The notes: generated by a model from the letters alone, not told the origin. A stretch of DNA of 64,000 bases from Argyresthia goedartella (GCA_949825045.1 OX463810.1:38016201-38080200); one strand, 5' to 3'; shown: positions 1-12,400, numbered from the stretch's first letter. Program-made: numbers and translations.

Positions 1-1947
1 TTCTCAAATAAGGTTCAAGCGTTTTCATAACCTGAATACTTTGTCGTATTCTCTGAAGAGAGGCCGCTATCAGCAAGCGTCAACCAAGAGCCAGCTGCCA
101 AATACGGCATTTTGTGCTCTTGGGAGCAATCGACACTTTATTGCTATTCGTTTTTCAAAGACTCGGGCCCCAGATGGTTGGACCATACTAGTCATCGCGA
201 GTAGACCTGAATTAGCACAGGATAGTACAAGTTGGCACAGGATAGTATAAGTGGGCACAAAGAGGCTACCGACAAATAAGTGTCTGAATATGCTTGATTT
301 CTGTCACACGCCGCAGGTCCTGATTCATTACGTCAAGAATAGATTTTGATTATTATTGTACGGGTATTATTTACATATAAAATGTTGCAAGGGCGGACTC
401 CGAATGATTTTGAATTCAAAATTATCTTAATTCTGGTCTGCATGATCACTAGAGTTATCCTTTGGTGGATTTTTAGGTTTCGTTACCTGTACTGTAGGCT
501 ACCAAACGGGTCCATTTTACTAAGCATTGGCTGTCCGTCTGTCTGTCTGTCCGAATGTCCGTCAGCGGGTTGTATTTCATGAAAACATAATACATAGAGT
601 TACATTTTTTACAGAATGTGTACTTTTATTGGCTACAGAAACAAATATTAAATCACACGTGTTTTTAAAAAACACACAGGAGAAGTGTTTTTTGCATTTT
701 GTCTTACACGTTGGTACGGATTCGTGTGGGAGTCCGACTCGCACTTGAGAGATTTTTAAAAACAAACTATCCTCGACCTTTAACTCGAAGGTTAACACAG
801 TTCATTACTCTCTTATTATCCATCTACCGTACTACAAAAACATTGTAATTAGATAAACACGTGTTTTATTCAAAATTTGATCGCGATTTTGTACTTTAAC
901 ACTTTAAGTTAAGGTTCAAAAGGTCCCATGTAAAAAATATGTGTCGTTTACGACAGAACAGGCGTAAGTGGGTTGATAGCCTACGACCTGTGCCAAACTG
1001 CCAATCTTGTGCTTCTGTTCTTGAAGTCGACATATTTACATTCACAACCGAGACCAAGTTTCTCGTCCGGTCACATTTATTTATCGCAATAAATAATCAT
1101 TATTGTTTTTTCTTAAATTGAGATAATCTGTGTATAAACATGTAATAAATGTAGTTTGAATTTCACCCCTGCCTGACCCCTAAAAAATATACATTATTGC
1201 GTTTTTTCCTGGTTTTCCTTATATGTATTATCTTTCCACTAAAATGTACGACGCAGCTATAGCTTTTTTGCGCTCTTGCTGCTGAATATACAGAGGCCTA
1301 ATCCTAAAGATATATAGATAAAGATAAGGTATAGAGGAAGAACATTAAGGCGAATGAATACTTTGCTTCATCTAAATCCTCACGCGAAAGAATTCAGAAT
1401 ATTTTCTTTGTAACTATTTCTTATAAGGTTGAACAACTCCTAAATGTTTCACGTCAGTAAACTATCAGAAACCGGTGAAACGTTAATTTGATCAATTCAT
1501 TTCAAATCACGTATGTTGTCTCCTCAGGCGTTCCATGGTACCTAACCCTGGCAACTTGGTTTACTTATAGTATATGGATTTCGTCTTTACTTGAAGTCCA
1601 TTTCTTGGATGAAGTTGGACGTTTGTCTAAAATCAATGTAAATGGAAATAAGATAAGGGGATATCCTTATAATAAAATATCAAAAAATCCGTTGTTATAG
1701 TCTGTAAAAGATAGCTTGATTCCTGTAACAGCTGTCAGAATAACAGCCAAGAACTGGAGCTATGTCGATATATTTATCGAATATTTAGATAATATGAAAC
1801 TGAATGGACGCTTTTATACTTCTATGTCGCGCCAAATTTTCATTATGCATATGTAATACAGAATAGGGACAGAGCTATACCCGGTATATATAGCGCTGAT
1901 TCTATTCTATAGTTCATCATGTATGATAAAAAAATTGGCAAAAAAAT
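1..1947. other. No gene recognised
   Basis: AT-rich sequence in which no reading frame resembles a known protein. Around 531-556 there is a short run of GTCT/GTCC repeats. I see no RNA gene, long repeat or element boundary here. Confidence 0.6.
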
Positions 1948-2306
1948 ATAATGATCACCAAAATATTTTTTTCCTACCCAAAATGGATTTTCATTAATCC
2001 ATTTTGGGTAGGAAAAACCACCAAAAGTTGCAAAAAATATCAGGGCAAAATACTGCGGTAGCTTAGGTGAAGGGTAAAGGGGGTGAGCGAAGCGAAGCCC
2101 CCTTTATCCTTCGTGTTAGGTTGTACATGTAAGAACAACAAAAAATACTTAAAACATAAACTTAAGTACACAAAACATAAAAAGAAGTTTGGTGATCATT
2201 GATCTAAACACAATTTGGTTGACATTTATCCATTCTGGCAGTCATTTCGAATTTATTGGTAGTAAAATAGGTGCGTTTTTGGCAATCGTTAAAACATAAG
2301 CCAAAA
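1948..2306 (+). mobile_element. Foldback MITE with GC hairpin core, copy 1
   Basis: Non-coding interspersed repeat seen again at 54116-54452 and 56083-56385, with a 3' half at 51556-51735. Its outer parts carry inverted copies of a motif like AATGATCACCAAA, which appears near 1951 and, reversed, near 2195. In the middle lies a stem-loop: bases 2069-2083 pair with 2098-2112, with a GGGGG/CCCCC inner stem and a loop rich in GCGAAG. The family is named only from its presence in this window. Terminal limits are approximate and no clear target duplication was found. Confidence 0.6.
1969..2016. repeat. Perfect 21-bp inverted repeat
   Basis: Bases 1969-1989 are the exact reverse complement of 1996-2016, with a 6-base loop. 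It lies inside the foldback repeat but is absent from the copy at 54116-54452, where only the left arm sequence is present, so it arose in this copy. Confidence 0.85.
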
Positions 2307-2470
2307 ATATTGCAGGACATGGAAGTATAAAAGCGTCCATTGTGTCATTTAAATCAGACAAAAGGAACTTGTTACACGTTTTTATAATAAAGGTGCCCGG
2401 CCCAAATCATCGTCATCGTCAACGACAAAATCGGATTCGGAGTCGCTGGAGCAATCCTGCAGATTAATGA

Positions 2471-2937
2471 TTAGTTCTTGATTGATGTTGTCAAATTGTA
2501 ATCGTGATCCCAATCTTCTTGCATATTTTTTCTAGATTTTTCGACGACTTTCTTCCAATCTTCCGGTGTAACATGTTCACATGCATTGTGCAATAAAGTT
2601 AACATTTCAATTGCCGTAAAAGGCGGTGTTGTATTATGAATCGTTGCGTGACCTAGAAATATGAATACAAATATCAAAAATATGGTAATAAAATGTAAAT
2701 CTCTTTCAGACTTTTAATATAAAAAACACGGAAACATGTTTACCTTTTAAATGAGCCCATATCAGTTCTATTACATTGTACTGGCAGTGGCATGGTGGTA
2801 AACCTGGTGGTGGATGACAGTGTGGCCCATTTATTTTGCAATATCATCTAAGATGTATGTTGGAGTCAGGGGTTTATGTATGCCAACAAATCGCAGTAAC
2901 TCATTCTTCAATATCTTCTCGTTGGCCTCTACACCTT
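2471..2937 (-). pseudogene. DDE-superfamily nuclease-like pseudogene fragment
   Basis: Two conserved blocks remain on the minus strand. The upstream block (about 2937-2744) contains ILDDIAK, MGHTV, and then, in a shifted frame, GLPPCHCQYNVIELIWAHLK. The downstream block (2652-2471) contains HVTPEDWKKVV and IQEDW-like MQEDWDHD. This order (PPYHC.YNPIELIW, then VT.EDW) is typical, from memory, of the C-terminal half of insect DDE_3/IS630-like transposase-derived proteins. The blocks are joined by a 91-nt GT-AG intron at 2743-2653 that splits a glycine codon. An in-frame stop after DIAK and a frameshift before the PPPGLPP stretch show that it is dead. The N-terminal half is missing. Whether the source was a transposon or a domesticated host gene cannot be told. 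Confidence 0.6.
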
Positions 2938-3371
2938 TGTTTTATTTTATTTTATTGCAGAACAAAACAGCGGAATCACATTGCATGTCTTAGAATAATG
3001 GTTTCACATATTAAACTAGTGATTCAACTTTAAGATGTCCAGACAGCATGCTTAATTAAATTATCTTATCTGCTATATTACTTAATTATTTGACTTATCA
3101 AAACTAATTACTTAAATATGTAAAGTGTAAGTTTTGCAGCCAATAAGTCAATTCTAATTTCCGGTTACTCGAGATTGGCGCTTTATCTTCTTGTTACATA
3201 ACATAGCGTCACGCCTTTTCCCATACGGGGTGGCAGAGGAAAAATTGTGCCCACTTTGAGTCAGTTATTCAGTACTCCATTTTGCGTGACAGGGAGCTAG
3301 CCCATCGCCGCAGCTGTGGAGTAATGAAGGATTCCTCACGATGTTTTCCATCACCGTTAGAACGTCCGTAT
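2938..3371. other. No gene; unclassified repeat-like DNA
   Basis: The part from about 3205 to 3365 reads like a worn interspersed repeat of the kind common in moths (my recollection), but I cannot name it. No coding potential. Confidence 0.4.
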
Positions 3372-3960
3372 AATCAAAATCAAAATCAAAATCAAAAATC
3401 ATTTATTTCCATAGGATGTTGTTACATCACTTAGATCCGTCATTACATTTTTTTGGGTGAGTTCACTAACCCAATGGCGGAATCTGTGGAGAAGAGCTCA
3501 CCGAAGAAACTCCACAGTCGTCGCATCTTTTGCGTTTCCTTTTTTAAATAAAATATTGTCAAATTACAAAATGAATGCTAATTATATATCGAAACAGCCT
3601 GTTACTCAAACAATCTATTCCCATGGACATCTGTCCTCTAAGTAATCAGGTATCCTGTAGTAACCTTTTTTATACAATTTCTGTTTTATTATTATTTTAA
3701 ACTTGTCTAAAGGTAAGTTTTTAATATCAGTAGGGACCTTATTGTAATAGCGTATACAATTGCCTTTAAAAGAATTACTAATTTTATGTAGTCGGCTTAC
3801 ATAAGCAACCAACTTGTCTTTATTTCTAGTATTAAAATTGTGTATATCACTGTACTTCTGAAAATTAGTTATATTTCTTTTTACATACACAAGATTGTCA
3901 TAGATATATTGAGACACAAATGTCAGAATATTGATTTCTTTAAACTTTTAATGTACTCAA
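3372..3960 (-). mobile_element. 5'-truncated CR1/Jockey-type LINE, 3' end
   Basis: On the minus strand, 3917-3615 encodes about 100 residues that match the C-terminal tail of LINE ORF2 proteins, including LHKISNSFKGNCIRYYNKVP, KFKIIIKQKLYKKGYY and a terminal DYLEDRCPW. A 3' untranslated part follows toward lower coordinates and ends in a microsatellite of about four TGATTT-type units at 3373-3401. The same kind of tail ends the LINE at 27845, so both belong to one superfamily. Endonuclease and reverse transcriptase are absent, as usual for copies truncated at the 5' end during insertion. Confidence 0.75.
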
Positions 3961-3985
3961 GATAAATAAATTATCTCATTGGTAC

Positions 3986-4052
3986 ATGGTCAGAAATCGA
4001 ACCTGCATCTCCTGTTTGAGAAGCAAGCGTTAGACCCATTAGACCACGGAGC
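3986..4052 (-). repeat. tRNA-like SINE head
   Basis: On the minus strand a box A-like TGGTCTAATGGG is followed by a box B-like GGTTCGATTTC at ordinary tRNA spacing. The acceptor and T stems do not pair well, so this is a tRNA-derived SINE relic and not a working tRNA gene. The SINE body cannot be delimited. Confidence 0.4.
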
Positions 4053-5128
4053 TCTCTATCTTTTTCTACCGAGTGGTATGATGCGTTGTCCATTACGATG
4101 GCTGCGGTTCATTCAAATTATCGAAAAGAATGAAAAACCGTTCCTTATTTTTTCAAAATTAATTTCTTCGTGGTCTTCAGTTGTCTTTGCTGATTTGAAT
4201 GATAGTAGACAATTGTGTACAAAACCTGACGACGCCCCAGCATAAGCAATTATTAATCTTTACTCTTTTCCTTCACGTACTTTAGTGGGGGATTGGGCTG
4301 TATCTTCAGTCAGATTAAAAAAATATGTGGTGAATTTTAAGCAGCATATATCATAGTTATGTTATTTTATTTACTGAAGCAAGGATAATAATTAAGTATA
4401 GATATGAAGATAAATATGTAGATCTATATTAGAAATTAAAAATATTTTTTAACTCCATGTACGTGCATACATTAGTTTGTAGGTATTGAAATGCAGTGGA
4501 GTTGGTTATTGCTTTTTTAATGATTTCACTAGTTTCAAGATCGATGTATAACGATGACCCGAAGACGTCTCTATATGCGTGCTTCCAGCAAAAAGTATGA
4601 AATTTGTCCCCTGTACATTTCACCGTTGCAAAATACGGAATTCAATAGGCGTGATTTTGATGACAGCTGTCACAGGGATCATGCTATCTTTTACAGACCA
4701 TAACTCTGCCTGCCAGCATGACAGAGAATGGCTCAATCTTATAAGTATCCGGGTAAAGGCCCGTGCCACCCGGTGGGGGCATTAGAGGGCTACATTTATT
4801 ATTGTTATCTATTATAACTGTGCCTTCGCTTTACACTGCTAATTTCGAGTTGGCTCAGTGCCCGGTGCCCCGCCGCGTATTGTCAAATGAAGCCTGCGAG
4901 TCCTGACTACTGCCGAATGATGGTAACGGCCATGTTGCGATCTACGGCCATGAAATATGGGCCGTAAAGATCACTCGATATAATTGGATTATCGGTACAA
5001 ACGGCTCATTGTTTCGGATTGGAATGGATGGATACTGAATTGTGTACAGATATTGTGTGAGCTCTGAAATACTGTGAGTATGCTATAATGTAACAGTTGT
5101 TGTTTTTGTTAATATAACTTTATTCTAT
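4053..5128. other. No gene recognised
   Basis: No supported reading frame, RNA gene or element boundary was found in this stretch. Confidence 0.5.
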
Positions 5129-5350
5129 AGGGTGTAACAGAAAGGTGTAGTCATATTTAACAGGTTTGTTAGGGGCATCATTCTGTACAACTTTCACTAT
5201 GAAACCGATTTGATCCGAGCAACTTTATTTTTCACTTCGCCCGGCCCAAACTGTATTGAGAACTTAAAATAAAGTTGCTCAGATCAAATCGGTTTCATAG
5301 TGAAAGGTCAAACCCCTAAAATATGCCTACACCGTTCTGTCACACCCTGA
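5129..5350. mobile_element. Foldback MITE, about 222 bp
   Basis: Bases 5129-5232 and 5262-5350 are inverted copies of each other over nearly their whole length, with the ends reading AGGGTGT and ACACCCT. The innermost parts (ACTTTCACTATGAAACCG and its complement) are the best conserved. No protein is encoded. The target duplication is not clear, so the superfamily is left open. Confidence 0.75.
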
Positions 5351-8300
5351 ATAAGTCTGCACTGATTTCTGTGTAACCAAATGCGGATTGCAAGGTTCAC
5401 CGTTGAAGTTCACCGTTTTTCAACACCGTGATTTTAGCAAGTTACACACGGATCCCGATAGGAAGAATTTATAAGGAAGAAAAGAGTAATACCTATATTT
5501 ACATAAACACTCTCTCAACTCGTGTATCTCTCGAAGAGGTGCTACAGACATCTCGAATTGGCGACATCTCGTGTCGAGATGGAAGCCCGCCGGGAAAACG
5601 ACCCGTGGAACCAACCTACTCTAGTGCCTTATACGAAGTGTATAGACCTAGTATATGATGTTGACTACGATAAGAACTTCTCAACATTATCTATTATGTT
5701 AAGAGATGGGGTCAAATGGTATCATTCTGGTGACATGCTTTAGATAGGGCTTGTTCCTAGAAATTTGCTGGGAATCATTTGTCATCATCATCATTAACAT
5801 TATCAGCCCACTTCAGCCCTCTGCTGGGCCTCTCAATTCATACCATCTATTATTTCAGTCCTGTTAATCTGCTTTCCAGACACCTTAACAATATGGCAAG
5901 ACCATCGGGCTGGTCTGCTGACGATACTCGTATGATGAAAGTGATAAACAATAACTTTCAAAGCAATAAGAAGAGGTATAAAAGCAAATGGTAAGCAGGC
6001 GCTCTCACTGCTAAGTTTATTTTCCATAAGTATTCAAATTGAGCGCTCTCTCTGCTATCTTTTTCTCTTTTTAGACTCCCAATGGTCGGTCGAGCATACT
6101 AACGTAAATGAAGCTTTGTGAAAATTCAAAGCAGGATTTATTAACCACGTGTATACACGAATACTAATTTGTTTTATCTACCTATGTATGTATCTTTCAA
6201 CGGGGAACGCAAACAAACGCACATTTTTTTTAGCTAACCTCTGTTGGTACAGAACTGGACTATATGCTAACTAAGCTAACAAACACTTTTACTTCATAGA
6301 TGAATGAAGATCTTTTTTATTGTTAAGTACCTCGCATTTTGCCTCTATACCCCAGCTCAAGAGATTGACTGGAGTGTGATTGTGTTCACCCGTACTCGCA
6401 CAAACATAGAAACATACAAACAAATAACAGCTTCCGAATGAGAGTTTACTGCGAATTGCACTTAGGTATTTGCTCTAGCTCCAGGGGCGTGGTTGGTGAC
6501 GTGCCGGGGCGTTGACACTAGTCTATTTTACGAGATGGGGCGGAACAGCGGGCTCAGACAAAATGCAGATCCAACCTACCGCGGGTTTCCTGCCGTATTT
6601 CCATCCACAACCACATAGTAAATCCGCCAGATATTTCACCTAATTTGCAAAATGATAAACATTATAAAGGTAGTACAATAAGATGTAAGTAGTCATATCT
6701 GAAAAAATATTAAAGATGAGAACACGATGAAGGGTGGAAATCTGCTATCCAGATCCATGTTGAGGTCAAGGGCCTTAGGTAAGTTAATATCTCAACAAAA
6801 CAGTCAATGACTGTAATAATTGGGTCAAGCAAAGGTATGTCTTAGCTTTTTCATGGATCTAACTATATCTGAGTGGTGTGCAACGGCTCGGCTGGTGCGT
6901 CCCCAGTATCTATGCTCGAACTTGACACAAACCCTATGTCTTGATTTCTATTTTGTCAAGTTTTCCGTGTTATAAGAAAAAGTTCAAGTCAAAATTTCAA
7001 TATTACTAGTGGCCCTGTGGGCCACGCAGTAGACCTCGCTAACAGGGGGGACTGTGATCCAATTTATAGGTAAGTATTTTAGATTCAATCAAAATCAAGG
7101 CCTCCTTGTCGATTCAATCAAAATCTTGTCGAAATGGAGCCCTTCGCTCGCTTCGCTCGCTCGGTCAATCACAGCGTCCTCACATTACAATCAGGTACAA
7201 GGTACTATGTCGCCATAAACCTTAAGGACACAATAAATTTGAGTAAGAAAAATCATAAAATTCCGAGCTCTACTGCTACTTATATTCGTTAGGTTAGGTT
7301 AGTCTTGTAAGCTATGGAGGCGTTACGTTACATGAATGTGTGTGACAACGAAGGCAATGTACATGAATGTTTCATGTGAGTTTTACAACGCTGTTGTGTT
7401 TCCAATTTTGCTGAGGCAAACAACAAAAATTGCCAGCTTTCTTCGCACATAACCGAAAATGTATGGTTTATTGCTGTTTGACTTGTTATGTGACGACAGT
7501 GTACAAAATAACCATTTGCTCGGAATGTCTGCTTCCACAGCCGATGACATTAATAAGAATCACTGTGCAAAGATACTTTCGTAAATGTACACTTCGATTA
7601 AAAAATGCTAAGGAATTACAACAAGAATTAGAGGTTCTGTCTGCTTATTGTCATATGTTTGCTTTGATTGTTTCCCGCATATTGTAACGTGAAGCCTTGT
7701 AGCTTGCAAAACCTTGAGACTTTTCTAAAAGTGATCATTTAAAATCAACAATTTGCCGTTGGCACGTTACTTGATACAGGTTCCACCACTTTTCTTGGCG
7801 GTCGATATTTGAATACCGCGTCGGTCGCAGGCGATATTGCATTCCGCGAATAACTTAGTACCCCACAATTATGTGACCTACTGACGAACGCGGACATCGC
7901 AGGAATGCTCGGCGGTGACGATTTGGGCGATCAATATTATCGCTTTACCAGGAAAGTGATAGAAGAGGAATTCCTAATCTTTCTGTTCCTAATTCTTCAG
8001 CGGAATAAATTTGGGCGTAGGTTTTTTACGTTTTTTAACGCGAAGCCACACAAAAGTGAGGCCTCTAGTAGTTTTAAAATGCAGACATAAATTTATTTAG
8101 GATAAGGTTTAACATTACTTAGGCAAACTTATTGAAGATTTTATTCTTAGAAGAGCAGCTAAGAAGACATAAACATCAAGTTGAAGTAGAGATGAAGATA
8201 AAGTTCAGTGATAGATTCACAAAACTTTATCTTCATCTCAGTTTATGATGATGATGCTTACAAAGTTGGTCGGTATTTAATAAAGTGGGTTTCTTAACGG

Positions 8301-8921
8301 TCCTATGGTAACTACCTACCATCGTTTCTTTTTTTCATCACCATTACATACAAAACAAAGTAAGTTAAAAACAGTAAATAAATAATTGTTTATGACGATT
8401 TCTGTGCAGTGATATGTGGCACAGCCTGTAAAACTTTCAACGTAAACAAACTTACTGCAAGCAGAATAGCAATAACTATACATATTACGCAAGACGAAGG
8501 AGTTTCTTGAGTGATGCTAAATCGATGCTACGCACTGTCATTTCACCAACCATACCAACCTACTAACACATACCTGAAACAAATGAAAACATAATTAGCA
8601 CACTTGACATGAAAGTATGGATGGATATTTATCATCCAATCGTTCGGTAAGTAAGACCTACACGAAACAACAAGTAAATATAACCCATTAAAAAACTTTG
8701 TTTCCCTCTCTTCTGTTGCAATGCCTTTTTTTACAAGGTCCATAAATAACACATATATATCCTTATATTATAACATCCTACGTAACATCAATTTTATGGA
8801 TTGCAATAAATATATTGATTATTGAGTATTGAGCTAAAACAACGAAAAGCGACTGTCGTCGAGACACAAATTGTAAGGAGGTATGAAGGAAAGATAAAAT
8901 CAATTAAAAATTCAAACCAAC
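5351..8921. other. No gene; scattered repeat relics
   Basis: No protein family is recognised. Bases 5778-5830 (CATCATCAT then CTGCTGGGC) look like the worn 3' end of a common insect repeat. A 16-bp perfect inverted repeat lies at 8190-8205 and 8223-8238. A cluster of TTCGCTCGC motifs lies at 7141-7165. Nothing else can be supported. Confidence 0.5.
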
Positions 8922-8996
8922 AATACTATATCCTGTTTCTTCGTGAATATATGTGTGTGACCAACCTATATTCACGAAGAAACAGGATATAGTATT
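8922..8996. repeat. Perfect 30-bp inverted repeat
   Basis: Bases 8922-8951 are the exact reverse complement of 8967-8996, with a 15-base spacer. The arms contain CCTGTTTCTTCGTG. No flanking direct repeat was noticed. A transcript would fold into a 30-bp hairpin. Confidence 0.9.
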
Positions 8997-10189
8997 CACC
9001 GATACTGAACATTCGTTTCCACTATCACCTTTGATGAACTACCAGCGTCTAGTAGTGTCTACTACGCAACTTCTCAGCCCTCGGATGGATAGGGCGACGC
9101 TATCTCGGAAAACAGTCAATTACTTGACTCGCAGTGGCCTGCCCTTTTGTCACTGTATGTACTGTCGTGAGCAAGGATAATGAAGGTACAGTTTGTAGAG
9201 ATCCTCAAATCGAAACGAATGGTGATCCTTGTTAGTAAACTATACTCGAGCATTCTATTTAAAGCATACCAACAAACAAACAAACAAACAAACAAACAAA
9301 AACAAAGCATCACGGCATTTTCCATGCAGGATTTATCAAGTAATTCAATACTCCATTAGATCGTAAAAACTAATAATGGCATCTGCAGCAAAAAACAGAT
9401 GAGAAGCCTGAAACGTAATACTTGTGTGTCGACTTTGAAGGTGGTTAACGCTATCGCGGTTAGCGAGTGCTATAGAAGTCCTCAATGAAAAACTTAGAGT
9501 GACGCTAATGCTATAGCATTCGTCTTTGGATCGGCTGTTTTGGACAGAACTTCTACAGAATTCGCATTTCCATTGCATTATAGGTAGCCCCTACTCTTTA
9601 TGTCTCTGTGAGTACTTCCACACGTCGGGTAGTCTCATATTTAACCATATTTTTCTCACATTAAAAAAATAGCAAGGAGCAAACGACGCAGAAGATAGTT
9701 ACTGTATCGGTTGCTCCTTCAGTTTACGGCTATAGCGTTCGACTTCCATAGCATTCGTTTCACGCTTGCATAATAAATAGTACCTGCAAATCGACGCGAA
9801 TTCTCTAGCATTTAAAATTTTCCCATCCAAAGGTAATGCCCCATTCGGTTACCGTCCGCGAAAGAGTTGGATTGATATTGATAGGACCTCGCCAACATAT
9901 TTATGTATTGCCCGATTGCATGACAAAAAGCGGACTTAGCCACAGGACCAACAATTTTCTTCGCATAATACTAGAGCTTCCTTTACTTACTTAACAGCGT
10001 GTCCATCTGTCCATCACTGTCAGACTCGCGTGACACTTTCTGGCAGAGATAAGAAAATAGACGATAATTAAAATCGGTACAGCGCCCTTATTCGCTGTCT
10101 CAAATCCGCAACAAACCGACGCGGTTAGTGTCAAATTGAGTTTTAAGGATGAGCACAACTTCAGCTGACTTTTAGAGGAATTGGAATTC
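8997..10189. other. No gene recognised
   Basis: AT-rich non-coding DNA. The only clear internal feature is the CAAA microsatellite listed separately. Confidence 0.5.
9270..9307. repeat. (CAAA)n microsatellite
   Basis: About eight near-perfect CAAA units in a row. Confidence 0.9.
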
Positions 10190-10745
10190 GAATGTAAAAA
10201 TCGGTCAAGTGCGAGTAGGACGTCTGACCCGCTCCGAAGGGTTTCATGCCATTGTACACGGAAAAAGTAAAACGACAGAATGTTGTACGACTATACCTTT
10301 TGAATTTTTGATAATAAAATATTAAATACTAGTTAGGATTATATTCAAGGCCGTACATCGAAACATTGAAAAAGAGTTTTGTGTATGTAGTGTATGTACT
10401 CAGGTTAATTAAACTCTTTGCTGATTGAAAGTGGATAGAAATTGAGTAACTTATTAACAGAAATAAAATTAAATATGGACATAAACTTAATATTATTTAT
10501 TATAATTCGAATGAGCAATTATTAATTGTATAATGACAAATAACTGAGCACCCGTTCAATACCCGCAATTAAAGATCTTTTCCGATAAACAAATAACACA
10601 ATGGCTAAGAAAATGGCAATACAAATAATCTCTTATATGGGTACTTCATGAATTCTTAAAAACCCCTATGTTAAATTATTTGCTGTTATAGCGGCAATAT
10701 AAATATACCCTTAAAAAATATTGTAAACGTTTACAATACTTTACA
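10190..10745 (+). repeat. Interspersed repeat E, 5' part
   Basis: Begins with TCAAGTGCGAGTAGGAC and shares long stretches with 59255-59955 and 51063-51480, including GTACATCGAAACATTGAAAA and the block around TGTTATAGCGGCAA. I recall this repeat (CGGCCAAGTGCGAGTCGGAC ... GGGTACGGAACCCTA) as very common in moth genomes, but its class is uncertain to me. This copy lacks the GGTACGGAACCCT terminus. Confidence 0.65.
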
Positions 10746-10919
10746 GATTGTTACGTAGGTATTGCGTAATCAAAATTTCACATTTATTTTGGTAAAAATT
10801 GTGAAATCATGCCAAAAAGTCGTTTAAATCCTAGTGAAAGCGAAGCTGAGAACTGAAGAAGAAAACTCGTCGCATCATTTTCTCGGATTCATCGGATGAG
10901 TTGTTTTGTAATTTTATCC

Positions 10920-11140
10920 CGATATGTTATTTAGTCAGGGCGTTGACTGCGAGTCAACACGACGGCACATACAAAGCCTGTGATGTGGCCGCGAGCCAAT
11001 ACGAAGGTATCTTTAACGAAGCCTCTTGAAAGACGAAAGTTTTTAGCGCAACAGCGCAGTCAAAACTGTGACACAAAGATCAATCTTCAGACAGGATAGC
11101 ATTCTGCCTGATCTAGAATGGTGGTTAATAAACATACGTG
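10920..11140 (+). pseudogene. DIRS-like retrotransposon relic, part upstream of mariner
   Basis: Short pieces of coding sense remain: VRALTAS near 10935 and ILPDLEWWLINI just before the mariner. The latter fits the link between reverse transcriptase and RNase H in DIRS-type elements, where an L.WW..N motif is usual. It belongs with 12424-13290, because removing the mariner brings the two together at a TA site. This half is weaker evidence than the downstream half. Confidence 0.4.
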
Positions 11141-11163
11141 GGGCGCACTATAAGTTTCCGGAA
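11141..11163 (+). repeat. Mariner left terminal inverted repeat
   Basis: Begins GGGCGCACTATAAGTTTCC. It matches the reverse complement of the right repeat except for one base (A here, G in the partner). Confidence 0.9.
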
Positions 11164-11201
11164 TGAATATGAAAAAATACTATTAAAGGTACAAAATTAA
11201 T

Positions 11202-12254
11202 TTATTGTTTTTCAAAATAATCTCCCTTGGCGTCTATGCACTTTTTCATTCGATGAAACCAGTTTTGAAATCTTTTGTGCCACTCCTCTGTGGTGACCTC
11301 TGAAACGTGTTTTTCATACTCCTCGACAGCCTCTTCTGGTGATGAAAATCGTTGACCGCGTAATTGGTTCTTAATTTTTGGGAACAGAAAAAAGTCACAA
11401 GGTGCCAGGTCGGGACTGTATGCAGGATGACTCATGAGTTCTACATTTTTCGCCTTCGAAAAGTCGTTTGTCTGTCTGGCCGTGTGAGAACTAGCATTGT
11501 CGTGGTGCAGGATGATACGGCGTTTACGGTTATTTTTACGGAGTTCGTCAATAACTTCCGGCAAACAAATGGTCGTGTACCAGTCACTATTCACTGTACG
11601 ACGATTCTCTAAAGCAACAGTAGCCACGTGTCCAGTTTTATTAAAAAAAGAAGCAATCATCCGCTTAGATGCACTTTTCACGCGCGCCACTTTGGTTGGT
11701 TTCGGCTCATCTTGAAAGACCCATACGCTCGATTGCTGCTTTGTTTTGGGATCGTAGCAATAAATCCATGTTTCGTCACCTGTTACTATGTCCCACACCA
11801 AATTTGACGCACCTTCGTTGAATCTGGTAAGCATGGCACTGCACCAAGTGACGCGGTCCGTTTTTTGAGCCTCGGTCAAGTTGTGTGGGATCCACCGCGA
11901 GCACAGCTTTCTCACACCCAAATGTTTCTGTAGGATTAATTGTATTTGACTCATGCCTATTTCTAAGGATGCGCGAATTTTATGGTAGGTCACATGCCTG
12001 TCTGTTTCAATCATACGGCGCACAGCATCGATGTTTTTGTTGGTCACAGCGGTGGACGGCCGACCATCGCGAGATTCGTCACTGAGATTGATACGACCAC
12101 GCTTGAATTCTGCAAACCAGCTATAAACAGTTGTCTTGCATGGTGCTTCATTGCCAAAAGCTGTTTCAAGCCGAGCGATGCTCTGTTGAGCTATCAAATT
12201 ACACTTAAAATCGTAGAAAATCATACTACGAAAATTTTCCCGAGTTAAATCCAT
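11202..12254 (-). CDS. Mariner transposase, intact
   Basis: Encodes a 350-residue cut-and-paste transposase. The start is set at the ATG on 12254 because the protein from there has the usual mariner length; a longer frame upstream to 12341 adds 29 residues that do not look like mariner. The N-terminal half (1-110) is the helix-turn-helix DNA-binding part with YSWFAEFKRGR and the linker-like DGRPST. WIPHNLTE at 121-128 matches the family's WVPHEL block. The catalytic residues are D160 in GDETW, D252 in HHDNASSH and D287 in SPDLAPCDFF, with exactly 34 residues between the second and third, the DD34D signature of mariner. No stop or frameshift is seen, so it may encode active enzyme. The subfamily was not assigned. 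Confidence 0.95.
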   Translation of the reverse strand: MDLTRENFRSMIFYDFKCNLIAQQSIARLETAFGNEAPCKTTVYSWFAEFKRGRINLSDESRDGRPSTAVTNKNIDAVRRMIETDRHVTYHKIRASLEIGMSQIQLILQKHLGVRKLCSRWIPHNLTEAQKTDRVTWCSAMLTRFNEGASNLVWDIVTGDETWIYCYDPKTKQQSSVWVFQDEPKPTKVARVKSASKRMIASFFNKTGHVATVALENRRTVNSDWYTTICLPEVIDELRKNNRKRRIILHHDNASSHTARQTNDFSKAKNVELMSHPAYSPDLAPCDFFLFPKIKNQLRGQRFSSPEEAVEEYEKHVSEVTTEEWHKRFQNWFHRMKKCIDAKGDYFEKQ

Positions 12255-12400
12255 GTTGATGCAGACACACAATTTTTTAAATGGCGCCACAAGGTAAAAA
12301 CAAAAGGCAGTCAGATGAAACAAACTGCATTCTACAGCCAAAGAGTTCTATTTTCAAATGTTGCAATAAATTTTTAAATATTGTTTATGTAAGTGGCCAG

